Source: Sphingobacterium endophyticum (GTDB lineage Bacteria; Bacteroidota; Bacteroidia; Sphingobacteriales; Sphingobacteriaceae). Taken from it: a stretch of DNA of 56,780 nt. The notes beneath the pieces are model-generated. The model had not been told where the DNA came from. It did not search any database and saw only the letters and a program-made list of their open reading frames with translations. The stretch's first letter is position 1. Each line of letters starts with the position of its first letter. Positions 26,878-35,476 of this stretch are shown here, one piece after another. Where the stretch lies: assembly GCF_009733535.1 (NCBI RefSeq), contig NZ_SMMI01000021.1, positions 1 through 56,780 on the forward strand, read 5' to 3'. The position numbers and the translations under genes were made by a program.

Positions 26878-27969
26878 TTAATTCATTTTAGCAAGATACA
26901 TCTCACGAAACTCAATCGGAGTACATTTTTTTTCTAAACTAAAATTTCTGTAAAAGGAAGCTCTGGAACTAAAGCCGCATTCCAATGCAAGTACATCGAT
27001 ATTAAGGTCAAACTCGGGTTTAATTAATTCCTTACACACCTCTTCTATTCTCAAAGAATTAATGGTTTTTATAACATTTTGATTAAAGTAATCTTTGAAA
27101 AATTGAGAGATTAATGACCTTGGAATTTTTAAATCCCTTGCCATCATGTCTATATTAAATTCCGGATTAAGATATTTCTTTTCATTAAGATAGTTTAAAA
27201 TCCTCTCTTTATACGGTGATTTGTTCTGGTTAGAATTTATTTTACTACTAATCGATGTAAGTTGTTGTTCTTTAATTAACAATAAAGGTTTAACCGACTT
27301 ACCAGCTGAAGTCTGTGACACTAATAATCGAAATAGGTAATTATAAATCATACTTGCCCCAATCATCATAATTACATATACAGTAACCCCTGAAAGAGGT
27401 TTTCCAACATCAAACTCTTCAAAAAAAGTAGACATTATTGTCGGAATAATAAATGCTGCCAAAACCAACAATAGAATAATGAAATAATAGTACAATCTCT
27501 TGGTATCTAATTGAAGTATATCTGAGACATTTCCTTTTAATAAAACTATGATTGGATATAATATCCAGGAAATTCCAAAAAGACTGTATAATACAATATA
27601 GTATGATTTACCATATTGAAACCTAATATATCCACTACTTAAAAAAATAAAATATACCACAGTAGCGATTAAAAATGGTAAGGAGTGATAAAATATATTT
27701 TTTTTTGAAATCTTCTTTACTTTATAAGCTAAGTATCCTAAATATAAAAATGGACCATATAATAATCCGAAAGGTGCGCCAATATCAACATATTTATACC
27801 CTGGAATTATATCTCTAAATAAGGCGGCAAAAATAACATGAATCAATAGCGTCAGAATTAAATAAGAAAGAACCTGATCGAACAATGTCTTTACATGCAA
27901 ATTCAGGTATATTTGATAGCTTAATACACATAAAACTATAATAGCAGAATATATAAAAAACACCATCAT
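26878..27969 (-). CDS. Seven-helix membrane AraC-type regulator
   Basis: 363 residues. About seven hydrophobic helices fill residues 1-220, followed by a linker and an AraC-type HTH at about 255-363 (VLALECGFSSRASF, CTPIEFREM). Membrane-integral AraC-type regulators of this kind occur in Bacteroidota; their signals are mostly unknown. The gene begins 3 bases after the previous one and ends 1 base before the next, a very tight operon. Confidence 0.88.
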   Translation of the reverse strand: MMVFFIYSAIIVLCVLSYQIYLNLHVKTLFDQVLSYLILTLLIHVIFAALFRDIIPGYKYVDIGAPFGLLYGPFLYLGYLAYKVKKISKKNIFYHSLPFLIATVVYFIFLSSGYIRFQYGKSYYIVLYSLFGISWILYPIIVLLKGNVSDILQLDTKRLYYYFIILLLVLAAFIIPTIMSTFFEEFDVGKPLSGVTVYVIMMIGASMIYNYLFRLLVSQTSAGKSVKPLLLIKEQQLTSISSKINSNQNKSPYKERILNYLNEKKYLNPEFNIDMMARDLKIPRSLISQFFKDYFNQNVIKTINSLRIEEVCKELIKPEFDLNIDVLALECGFSSRASFYRNFSLEKKCTPIEFREMYLAKMN

Positions 27970-27972
27970 GCG

Positions 27973-28908
27973 CTACTTGATTAATTTATTTCGATAATTT
28001 GAAGGTGATTCCCCAACATAATATTTAAAATATTTATTAAAAGCTGTCCTTGAATTGAATCCACTCAAATTCGCCAAATATTCAAGCTTTAAATTGCCTT
28101 TATTAGTATGTAAAAGATCTATTGCATAATTAATGCGATAGGAAGCTAGCCAATCTTCATAATTCGAATCCAATATATTGGTTATAAAAAAATCCAATTT
28201 ATCTTTCGGAATCCCTAATTGTTTTGCAAATCGATCTAGTGATAAATGAGCATCAAGATATACTTTTTTTTCATCCATAACATTTTCAATTTTAATTTGA
28301 ATTTGTTTGATTTCTAAATCAGAAATTGGATATTCAATATTTTTATAAATCCCTTTCGATGCTGCATTTTCATACTTTTTAATAAACCTATTAGATAAAA
28401 GGAACCAGGCCAATACCCCAATATTAATAAGCATTATCGCGACGATAACCAGCTGTGCTTGTAGATTTAAAAAATTATCTGATAATAGGTTGATGTAAAT
28501 AATATTCAAAAAAAAGAAAATAGCAAAACCAAGTATTGCCAGAATTTCCAATAGAATTAAATTCCCTTCATTTAGTATGGATTTTGATTTTCTTTTGGAA
28601 AAAATCACTATTGAAGGATAAATAAACATGGATAATAATGTTGTAATAAAATAGATATGCCTGAATAATGCCTCATTAGATTCCCTTATTAAAAAATAAA
28701 ACATAGTCACTATAATAAAGGGGATGAAATGAAGAACTACTTCTTTTAAAGGTTCTGTTTTTCCTTGTTGATTCTTATATGCCAAAAAAAGTAAAGGTCC
28801 AAATATTAATGACAAGGTTGAATCAATTTTTTTTGTCATAAAAATTATTTGAAGGATTAAGCCTACACAGAAAATGGCTAAACAAATCTCAAAAACATTC
28901 TTCTTCAT
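27973..28908 (-). CDS. Six-helix membrane AraC-type regulator
   Basis: 311 residues with about six hydrophobic helices (residues 5-175) and a C-terminal AraC-type HTH (about 200-311; YLANLSGFNSRTAF, ESPSNYRNK). It resembles the seven-helix protein but is shorter at the N-terminus. It is the first gene of the three-regulator operon, transcribed away from otsAB. A 630-base intergenic region with repeated TAATnATTGCA motifs precedes it. Confidence 0.85.
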   Translation of the reverse strand: MKKNVFEICLAIFCVGLILQIIFMTKKIDSTLSLIFGPLLFLAYKNQQGKTEPLKEVVLHFIPFIIVTMFYFLIRESNEALFRHIYFITTLLSMFIYPSIVIFSKRKSKSILNEGNLILLEILAILGFAIFFFLNIIYINLLSDNFLNLQAQLVIVAIMLINIGVLAWFLLSNRFIKKYENAASKGIYKNIEYPISDLEIKQIQIKIENVMDEKKVYLDAHLSLDRFAKQLGIPKDKLDFFITNILDSNYEDWLASYRINYAIDLLHTNKGNLKLEYLANLSGFNSRTAFNKYFKYYVGESPSNYRNKLIK

Positions 28909-29538
28909 ATATAAAATCCTGAAAACTAATTTTTCAGAAGGTTTGGGAATAAATAAATTTGTAGACTACATAAGCCCACAGCATAGACTATATTGTTAAT
29001 AATTGCACTTTATCTCATATCTACTTATATAAAATGACTAAGTAGACCTTCCATTTTCAAATATATTTAAATAATCACAGAACATTTAATTGGTTAATTT
29101 TTCCAAGAAATAAAACATTGAAGGTAATTTATTACTAAATAATCCATTTTTTTATTATTTAATTAATTGAATACCTATCAGGTTAATAATAATGGCTAAT
29201 AATTGCATGAAACCCTTAATTATTGCACTAGAATTAAGTGAAAATAATTCGTTAATTTTCAAGCTTTAAGCAAAAAAATTAAACCCATTACTAAGGAATT
29301 AATTAAATTTTGGATTTATCCAATAATATAATTCTATAGTACACATATAATTAATTTAATTTATCTATTTCGAAGATAATCATTATCTAATAAAGTGCTT
29401 AAAAGAAATGATTTAAAATGATTGGATTATAATTTTAAATATTAATAAAAAAATTACATTACTTTTTATTATGCTCATTTTCAGTGTTTAAACAAATAAA
29501 AACAAACTTTTTCTGAAGTATTTTGTTGTTAAAATAAT
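28909..29538. other. 630-base AT-rich divergent intergenic region
   Basis: No gene seen. It carries three copies of TAATnATTGCA near 28998-29007, 29198-29207 and 29218-29227, two of them extending to ATTGCACT (29002-29009, 29222-29229), and a Fur-like 7-1-7 dyad at 29374-29388. It must hold the promoters of both the AraC-type operon and otsAB. I could not point to a convincing -7/-33 pair. Confidence 0.6.
29374..29388. promoter_or_regulatory. Fur-like 7-1-7 inverted repeat upstream of otsAB
   Basis: AGATAAT-C-ATTATCT. The well-known 7-1-7 Fur box is TGATAAT-n-ATTATCA; this site differs only at the two outermost positions and keeps perfect symmetry. It is 150 bases before the otsAB start. Confidence 0.45.
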
Positions 29539-31743
29539 ATGGTACAAAACTTAGATATACCGGAATCAGGTACTCTAATCATCTCTAACCGCTTACCAGT
29601 TAAAATTGAAAGAAAAAAAAACAAGCTAAAATTTACTCCCAGTGAAGGTGGCTTAGCGACTGGTTTAGGATCATTTTACAAAGAAAATGGATCATGGTGG
29701 ATTGGATGGCCTGGTATTATTCCAAAAAATGAAGAAGAAGCATTAATCATTCAACAAGAATTAAAAAAACTTAATTTAATCCCAGTATTTCTAACAGAAA
29801 AAGAAATCAAAGGTTATTATGAAGGATTTTCAAATGCAATATTATGGCCACTCTGCCACTACAGGCCAAGTTATGTGGAATTGAAACAAGATTATTGGCT
29901 CAGCTATGTGGAAGTAAACAAAAAATTTGCTGAGGCTATAATACCTTTAATTCAAACTCAAACCAGAATCTGGGTACATGATTATCAATTGATGATGGTC
30001 CCTAAATTTATTAGGGAAGAGAAACCAGAATGCAGTATTGGTTATTTTCATCATATTCCCTTCCCCCCCATCGAACTATTTAAAATGTTACCTTGGAGAG
30101 ACGAGCTCTTACTTGGTCTATTAGGGGCTGATTTGATAGGTTTTCATACTTATGAAAATGTCGACAATTTTTTAGATTCATGTGCCGGCGTCCTTAATTC
30201 CCAAGTAAATATAAATTACCTAAAAATAAAAGGAAGAAAAGTCCTCGCTGATGTATTCCCTATGGGTATTGATTATGAAAAATATAAATTGCAGGCAACT
30301 TCTCAAGACTCAAGGGAATTTAGCAAACATTTAAAAACCCTATATCAAGGTCAAAAAATCATCCTGTCAGTTGACCGATTAGATTATAGCAAAGGTATTC
30401 TTCAAAGGTTGGAATCCTTTGAAATCTTATTAAAAAACCACCCCGAATTAAGTGGAAATATAGTGTTATACATGCTGATTGTACCTTCAAGAGATCAAGT
30501 CAATCAGTATAAGAAACTTCGAAATGAAATTGATAGAAAAGTAGGAAATATAAATTCTGTGTATGGAAAACCTGGATGGCAGCCAATTGCCTATTTCTAT
30601 GATTCTTTACCTTTTCATATGCTCTCTGCATTATATGCTGCGGCAGATGTATGTTGGGTAACATCCTTATATGATGGGATGAACCTCGTTTCTAAAGAAT
30701 ATATAGCAAGTAAACAGGACTCGACAGGTGTTTTAGTCATTAGTGAATTTGCTGGAGCATCTAAAGAACTATCCGATGCTCTGGTAATAAATCCTTATGC
30801 TGTCCATCGTACAAGCAGAACTTTATACGAAGCCCTAACAATGTCTTTGGAGGAACAAGAAGAAAGGCTTAAGGCAAGTCAGGAAATTGTGTCAAAATTC
30901 ACAGTACATCATTGGGTTAATCTCTTTATGCAAAGACTCAATGAAATAAAAAATGAACAGAAACATGAATTAGCTAGAAAAGTAAGAGAAAAGGTAGAAA
31001 AGGACATTAAAGTTAATTATAAAAATAGCCATAATAGATTGATCCTTCTAGATTATGACGGAACATTAGTTGGATTTAACAAAAATGCTGATAAAGCTTC
31101 ACCAACAGAGGAAGTCTATCATGTTTTAGATAAGCTTTATCAAGACCCTAATAATAACGTAATAATTATTTCAGGCAGAAAGTACGATAATCTAGACCGA
31201 TGGTTCTCAGATAAATCATATTATCTAATTGCGGAACATGGAATATGGAGCAATTTTCCGAACCGAAATTGGCATCTTGTTCCTGGATTATCCAATAACT
31301 GGAAAAAAGATGTACATCAAATTCTGGAAAGATATACCGATCGTACTGCTGGTTCTTCAATTGAAGAAAAATCGCATTCATTGGCATGGCATTATAGAAA
31401 AGTAGATAAAGCATTTGGTATAAGACAAGCACAAGAGCTCCTGCAAGAATTAAGACATTTAAATCAGGTCCTTGATTTACAGATCATCAATGGTGATCAA
31501 GTAATCGAAATTAAAAACAAACTTGTAAATAAAGGTAAAGCTGCTATTGATTTAGTTAATGAAATCAATCCCGATTTTATACTCTGTATTGGTGATGATG
31601 CAACCGACGAAGATATGTTTATCGCTCTACCTCCGCAAAGCATCACGATTAAAGTCGGTGATAAGCAATCTCATGCTAAATATTACGTTGAAAACCATAA
31701 GGAGGTCCTGCATTTATTAGCAAATATTGAACACATAAATTGA
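29539..31743 (+). CDS. otsAB: Bifunctional trehalose-6-phosphate synthase/phosphatase
   Basis: 734 residues. Residues about 10-470 form a GT20 trehalose-6-phosphate synthase (SNRLPVKIER, WIGWPG, HDYQLMMVPKFIRE, HHIPFPPIELFKMLPWR, VDRLDYSKGI, YDGMNLVSKEY). Residues about 500-734 form a HAD trehalose-6-phosphate phosphatase (LLDYDGTLVGF, IISGR, GDDATDEDMF). One polypeptide thus converts UDP-glucose plus glucose-6-phosphate to trehalose, for osmotic and desiccation protection. The GH15 gene starts 4 bases after its stop. A possible Fur-type site is upstream. Confidence 0.95.
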   Translation: MVQNLDIPESGTLIISNRLPVKIERKKNKLKFTPSEGGLATGLGSFYKENGSWWIGWPGIIPKNEEEALIIQQELKKLNLIPVFLTEKEIKGYYEGFSNAILWPLCHYRPSYVELKQDYWLSYVEVNKKFAEAIIPLIQTQTRIWVHDYQLMMVPKFIREEKPECSIGYFHHIPFPPIELFKMLPWRDELLLGLLGADLIGFHTYENVDNFLDSCAGVLNSQVNINYLKIKGRKVLADVFPMGIDYEKYKLQATSQDSREFSKHLKTLYQGQKIILSVDRLDYSKGILQRLESFEILLKNHPELSGNIVLYMLIVPSRDQVNQYKKLRNEIDRKVGNINSVYGKPGWQPIAYFYDSLPFHMLSALYAAADVCWVTSLYDGMNLVSKEYIASKQDSTGVLVISEFAGASKELSDALVINPYAVHRTSRTLYEALTMSLEEQEERLKASQEIVSKFTVHHWVNLFMQRLNEIKNEQKHELARKVREKVEKDIKVNYKNSHNRLILLDYDGTLVGFNKNADKASPTEEVYHVLDKLYQDPNNNVIIISGRKYDNLDRWFSDKSYYLIAEHGIWSNFPNRNWHLVPGLSNNWKKDVHQILERYTDRTAGSSIEEKSHSLAWHYRKVDKAFGIRQAQELLQELRHLNQVLDLQIINGDQVIEIKNKLVNKGKAAIDLVNEINPDFILCIGDDATDEDMFIALPPQSITIKVGDKQSHAKYYVENHKEVLHLLANIEHIN

Positions 31744-31747
31744 TAAA

Positions 31748-33547
31748 ATGGATAAAAGACATATATATAATAGTGGAATTATTGGTAATTGCAATTACAT
31801 CGCCCATGTGCATAAAAGCACAAACATAAATTGGTTGTGTTGGCCAACCTTTGAAGATAGTTTTGTATTTGGATGCTTGCTTGATACCGAAAAAGGTGGC
31901 GAATTTAATATTAGGTTAAATGACACTGAAATCAATTCTGAACAGTATTATCTTGAAAACACAAATATTCTAGTCACTGAAGTGAAAGGTAAAAATGCAG
32001 GATTTAGAGTCATTGATTTTGCTCCGAGATTTATTCAGTTTGAAAGATACTACAAACCGCTTATGCTGGTTAGGATTGTTGAACCCTTATATGGAACAGC
32101 AAATATAAAAGTCAATTGTAAGCCAAAGGCTAATTATGGAAAACATGATTACAATAAATCTAGAGGAAGCAATCATGTACAATTTGACCATAATAATGAA
32201 CATTTAAGGTTAACAACAAATATTCCGATACGCCATTTTTTTGATGATGAAGATGGAAAATTCTTACTATCTGAAAAGAAGTATATGATCCTTACCTACG
32301 GAAATTCATTTGATGCCCCATTGCAACAAACTGCTGAGGATTTTCTTCAAAAAACTAAGTTATACTGGAGAAGATGGACCAAAAAAGCTAATATTCCAAA
32401 TTTTTATCAAGACCATATCATTCGTTCTGCTTTAGTCCTTAAACTTCACCAATACGAAGATACTGGCGCTATAATAGCTTCGAGCACAACAAGTCTTCCG
32501 GAGTCTCCAGGTTCGGGTAGAAATTGGGATTATAGATATTCATGGGTACGGGATAGCTTCTATGTTTTGACAGCACTAAGCCATATCGGAAAATTTGATG
32601 AATTGGAAGAATTTGCCAATTACATAACCTCAATTACGCAATCCGATTCCGGTAGGCTACAGCCATTATATGGAATCCTGGGTAGAAAAGTATTAACAGA
32701 AACCACCTTGGATTATCTGGAAGGGTATCGAGGCAATAAACCTGTCCGAATTGGAAATCAAGCATATGAACATATACAAAATGATGTTTACGGACAGGCA
32801 ATGATTGCTTTACTCCCACTTTATACCGATTATCGTTTTCCTCAGGATGAAAGAAAAGATGCTAAATCTTGGTTGAAGTATATCTTGGAAAAGATTCAAA
32901 TGACTATAGATGAAAAAGATGCCGGGATTTGGGAATTTCGGAATATTGCTAACCACCACGCATATTCAAATCTTTTCCAATGGGCAGGTGCTTCTGCCGC
33001 ACTAAAAATAGCTCAGCAGAATAATTATAAAGACATTGAAGAACAAGCAAAAACTTTAATGGAAAAAGCAGCTGCATATATTGAGAAGTGTTATGACCCT
33101 GAAAAACAAGTTTATAGAAATTCCGATGAGGGATCAAACTTGGATGCTAGTACACTTCAATTAATATTGATGAATTATCTAGTTCCATCATCCGAAAAAG
33201 CTAAAAAGCATTTGGAAGTAGTTGAATCAGAATTGAAAGGAAAAAATGGTTTGTTTTATAGATACCTCCATAAAGATGATTTCGGTAAACCTAAAACTAC
33301 TTTTCTGGTTTGTGCTTTTTGGTATGTTGAAGCATTAGCATGTGTTGGCAGATTAGATGAAGCACAAGAAACATTTGAACAACTTCTTAATTATGGAAAC
33401 TCCTTAAAACTTTTTTCTGAAGATGTAAATGAAGATGATGGTAGTCAATGGGGGAATTTTCCGCAAGCATACAGTCATGTTGGATTAATGAATGCTGCAT
33501 ATCGTATTGCTATTAAACTAGATAGGCCCATATTTATAAATAAATAA
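31748..33547 (+). CDS. Glycoside hydrolase family 15 protein
   Basis: 599 residues of the GH15 glucoamylase/trehalase-like family. The N-terminal beta-sandwich begins with the GIIGNCNYIAHVHKSTNINWLCWP signature region. The (alpha/alpha)6 catalytic barrel contains SPGSGRNWDYRYSWVRDSFYVL, and the C-terminus has WGNFPQAYSHVGLMNAAYRI. Bacterial members include trehalases and alpha-glucan hydrolases; linkage to otsAB makes trehalose or a trehalose-derived sugar a likely substrate. No signal peptide is seen, so it is probably cytosolic. Confidence 0.9.
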   Translation: MDKRHIYNSGIIGNCNYIAHVHKSTNINWLCWPTFEDSFVFGCLLDTEKGGEFNIRLNDTEINSEQYYLENTNILVTEVKGKNAGFRVIDFAPRFIQFERYYKPLMLVRIVEPLYGTANIKVNCKPKANYGKHDYNKSRGSNHVQFDHNNEHLRLTTNIPIRHFFDDEDGKFLLSEKKYMILTYGNSFDAPLQQTAEDFLQKTKLYWRRWTKKANIPNFYQDHIIRSALVLKLHQYEDTGAIIASSTTSLPESPGSGRNWDYRYSWVRDSFYVLTALSHIGKFDELEEFANYITSITQSDSGRLQPLYGILGRKVLTETTLDYLEGYRGNKPVRIGNQAYEHIQNDVYGQAMIALLPLYTDYRFPQDERKDAKSWLKYILEKIQMTIDEKDAGIWEFRNIANHHAYSNLFQWAGASAALKIAQQNNYKDIEEQAKTLMEKAAAYIEKCYDPEKQVYRNSDEGSNLDASTLQLILMNYLVPSSEKAKKHLEVVESELKGKNGLFYRYLHKDDFGKPKTTFLVCAFWYVEALACVGRLDEAQETFEQLLNYGNSLKLFSEDVNEDDGSQWGNFPQAYSHVGLMNAAYRIAIKLDRPIFINK

Positions 33548-33561
33548 GTTAACATTAAATT

Positions 33562-33569
33562 TAACTTTG
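33562..33569 (+). promoter_or_regulatory. Candidate -7 element for the DUF4382 lipoprotein gene
   Basis: TAACTTTG matches TAnnTTTG, 52 bases before the chosen ATG at 33622, just after the GH15 stop. No clear -33 partner. Confidence 0.35.
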
Positions 33570-33621
33570 TTTAAAATGGTATATAATTTGTATGGTGAAA
33601 CATCAAATAACGAGAATTACT

Positions 33622-34395
33622 ATGAAAACATTACTTGGATTATCGGTAGTTGCGGCTGCCTTGAGTCTATCGAGTTGTAGTACAGATGACTCTAAGACCA
33701 CTGATGGAAGAACACCTGTTACCATTCAGATAACAGATGCACCAGCTTATTATGATGGAATTTTCTTAGATATCGACCACATTGAGGTTATTACCGACGG
33801 TGGACGTGAAGTTATCGATGTGGATATCGACCCTTTTGATATTTTAGATTATCGCGAAGGTGAATATAAGTTTTTAGCAGAGCATGATGTGCCTTCTGGT
33901 AGATTACAAGAGGTAAGATTAGTTCTTGACGATGACAGTTACATTGTTGTAGACGGTGTCGAACATGATTTAACCACCCCGAGTGGACAATCTTCAGGAG
34001 TTAAAATTAAAGTTCAAGACGATTTAATTCCAAACATTGCTTACACATTGGCATTAGATTTTGATGCTTCTAAATCAATTCACCAAACTGGAAACGGAAA
34101 ATATATGTTGAAACCAGTTATTCGTGCTATTCCTGTTGCTGTTTCTGGAGCAATTACAGGTCTTATATCACCAATAACTGCAATGCCTCATGTGTTTGCT
34201 ATTCAAGGGACCGATACTTTAGGCACTTTAGCTAGTCCTACTGGTAAATTCTATTTTCCAGGAGTTACTCAAGGTACTTATGATATCTTGATAGAGCCTA
34301 CTGATGATGCTTACAAATCATTAACTATTCAAGATGTTACAGTTACTACTGGTCAAACTAAAGATCTTGGGACTATAGAAATTTTGACAAAATAA
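33622..34395 (+). CDS. DUF4382 lipoprotein
   Basis: About 257 residues. I start at the ATG at 33622 because it opens a clean lipoprotein signal (MKTLLGLSVVAAALSLSSC); an in-frame ATG at 33592 adds ten charged residues. The mature region contains the DUF4382 pattern VTIQITDAPAYYDGIFLDIDHIEV, SGRLQEVRLVLDDDSYIVVDG and YTLALDFDASKSI. The last 80 residues look like a carboxypeptidase-regulatory-like beta domain (GAITGLISPI, GTYDILIEPTDDAY). Surface or periplasmic anchoring expected; function unknown. Confidence 0.87.
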   Translation: MKTLLGLSVVAAALSLSSCSTDDSKTTDGRTPVTIQITDAPAYYDGIFLDIDHIEVITDGGREVIDVDIDPFDILDYREGEYKFLAEHDVPSGRLQEVRLVLDDDSYIVVDGVEHDLTTPSGQSSGVKIKVQDDLIPNIAYTLALDFDASKSIHQTGNGKYMLKPVIRAIPVAVSGAITGLISPITAMPHVFAIQGTDTLGTLASPTGKFYFPGVTQGTYDILIEPTDDAYKSLTIQDVTVTTGQTKDLGTIEILTK

Positions 34396-34414
34396 TCTTA
34401 AAAAAAATAATTTT

Positions 34415-34446
34415 AAAGGGGATACATAATGTGTCCCCTTTTTTAT
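34415..34446 (+). terminator. Terminator after the DUF4382 gene
   Basis: AAAGGGGATACA, loop TAA, TGTGTCCCCTTT (one G-T pair), then TTTTATT. Confidence 0.9.
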
Positions 34447-34649
34447 TAGCCTACTATAAAAAGTATAATTTGTTAGATCTATAAATTGTCCGAATACAGT
34501 ATTACATGTAGTAAAAATCACCTAATATGACCAGCATTTAAAAATTTCTTTTGGTTAAACTTTCAAAATTATTTAAAGTCAATAAAGAAAATAACACTAA
34601 TATATTTAACTGAAATTTAAATTTTACTCGGACCAATAATTTATTCAAC

Positions 34650-35444
34650 ATGAAAAATTTTACTTTAGCCATCCTACTCTTTCTTTCCTTATCCTGTCCT
34701 GCTCTTTCTCAAGATTTTGATGATCTTGAAATTACTGATTCAGTTAATTATCAAAGAAATAATGAACTTTTCGAACGAATCGTAGAACAATATATGTTGA
34801 ATTATCCCTTACAGGCACTTTTCCCAAATAATGATAATATATTAAATATGATGATGATTCTTTCAGAAGATGGATTTTTGGGTTTTTCAAACAGTCGTTA
34901 TCTTACTATTGAATCAAGAGGGGGTAAAAGGTTAAGATTTCGTGACATGGAAGGTGATATAGGATATTTAAAGATAGGAAGTTCTGGAAATCATGAATAT
35001 TATGGACCTTATGGAAATAACATTTCTTCCTTTCAAAAGTCTTATGACAAATATGTGATTAAGGATGAATTAGGAGTTTATTATGATTTAGTTTTTAGTT
35101 GGTTGACCTTAAAAAGTATTACCTCTGACTCTGGATATGTGCTCAATATTGAGAAAGGCAAAAAGGGATATATAATTTCAGATAATCAAAATAATTCAGT
35201 CTTCATAGCAAAGAATGGCTCAGGCAAAAAAATAGCAACGTATTCTAATGGTAAAATAAAAGAAAGTAAAGGAGGAATTTTTAGCTTAAGTTATATTGTA
35301 ACTGAAGGCCAATCCAATGTTTTCTATTTAAATAATGATTATGTGTCGGGAAGCTTCGAAATCATTACTAATAAAGGTGTAAACCTAACGATTAGAAAAC
35401 AAGATATTGAAAACCCCCATCATCAAAAACAAGTAGGACTATAA
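34650..35444 (+). CDS. Secreted protein of unknown function
   Basis: 264 residues with a signal peptide (cleavage near PALSQ). The mature part is rich in aromatic and glycine residues with many short predicted strands (YLTIESRGGKRLRFRDMEG, GNHEYYGPYG). No family recognised. The stop codon lies inside the left arm of a bidirectional terminator shared with the convergent P-type ATPase gene. Confidence 0.72.
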   Translation: MKNFTLAILLFLSLSCPALSQDFDDLEITDSVNYQRNNELFERIVEQYMLNYPLQALFPNNDNILNMMMILSEDGFLGFSNSRYLTIESRGGKRLRFRDMEGDIGYLKIGSSGNHEYYGPYGNNISSFQKSYDKYVIKDELGVYYDLVFSWLTLKSITSDSGYVLNIEKGKKGYIISDNQNNSVFIAKNGSGKKIATYSNGKIKESKGGIFSLSYIVTEGQSNVFYLNNDYVSGSFEIITNKGVNLTIRKQDIENPHHQKQVGL

Positions 35445-35476
35445 AATAAAAGGGGATAAAAATCCCCTTTTATTTT
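35443..35476. terminator. Bidirectional terminator between convergent genes
   Basis: A 15-bp perfect stem AAAATAAAAGGGGAT, loop AAAA, ATCCCCTTTTATTTT. A/T runs on both flanks make it work in both directions. It overlaps the stop codons of both neighbouring genes. Confidence 0.92.

Noticed and set aside
23033..29538. AraC-type gene cluster as a mobile island
   Set aside because: No integrase, transposase, tRNA or direct repeats seen at the flanks; base composition looks somewhat more AT-rich but that alone is not enough.
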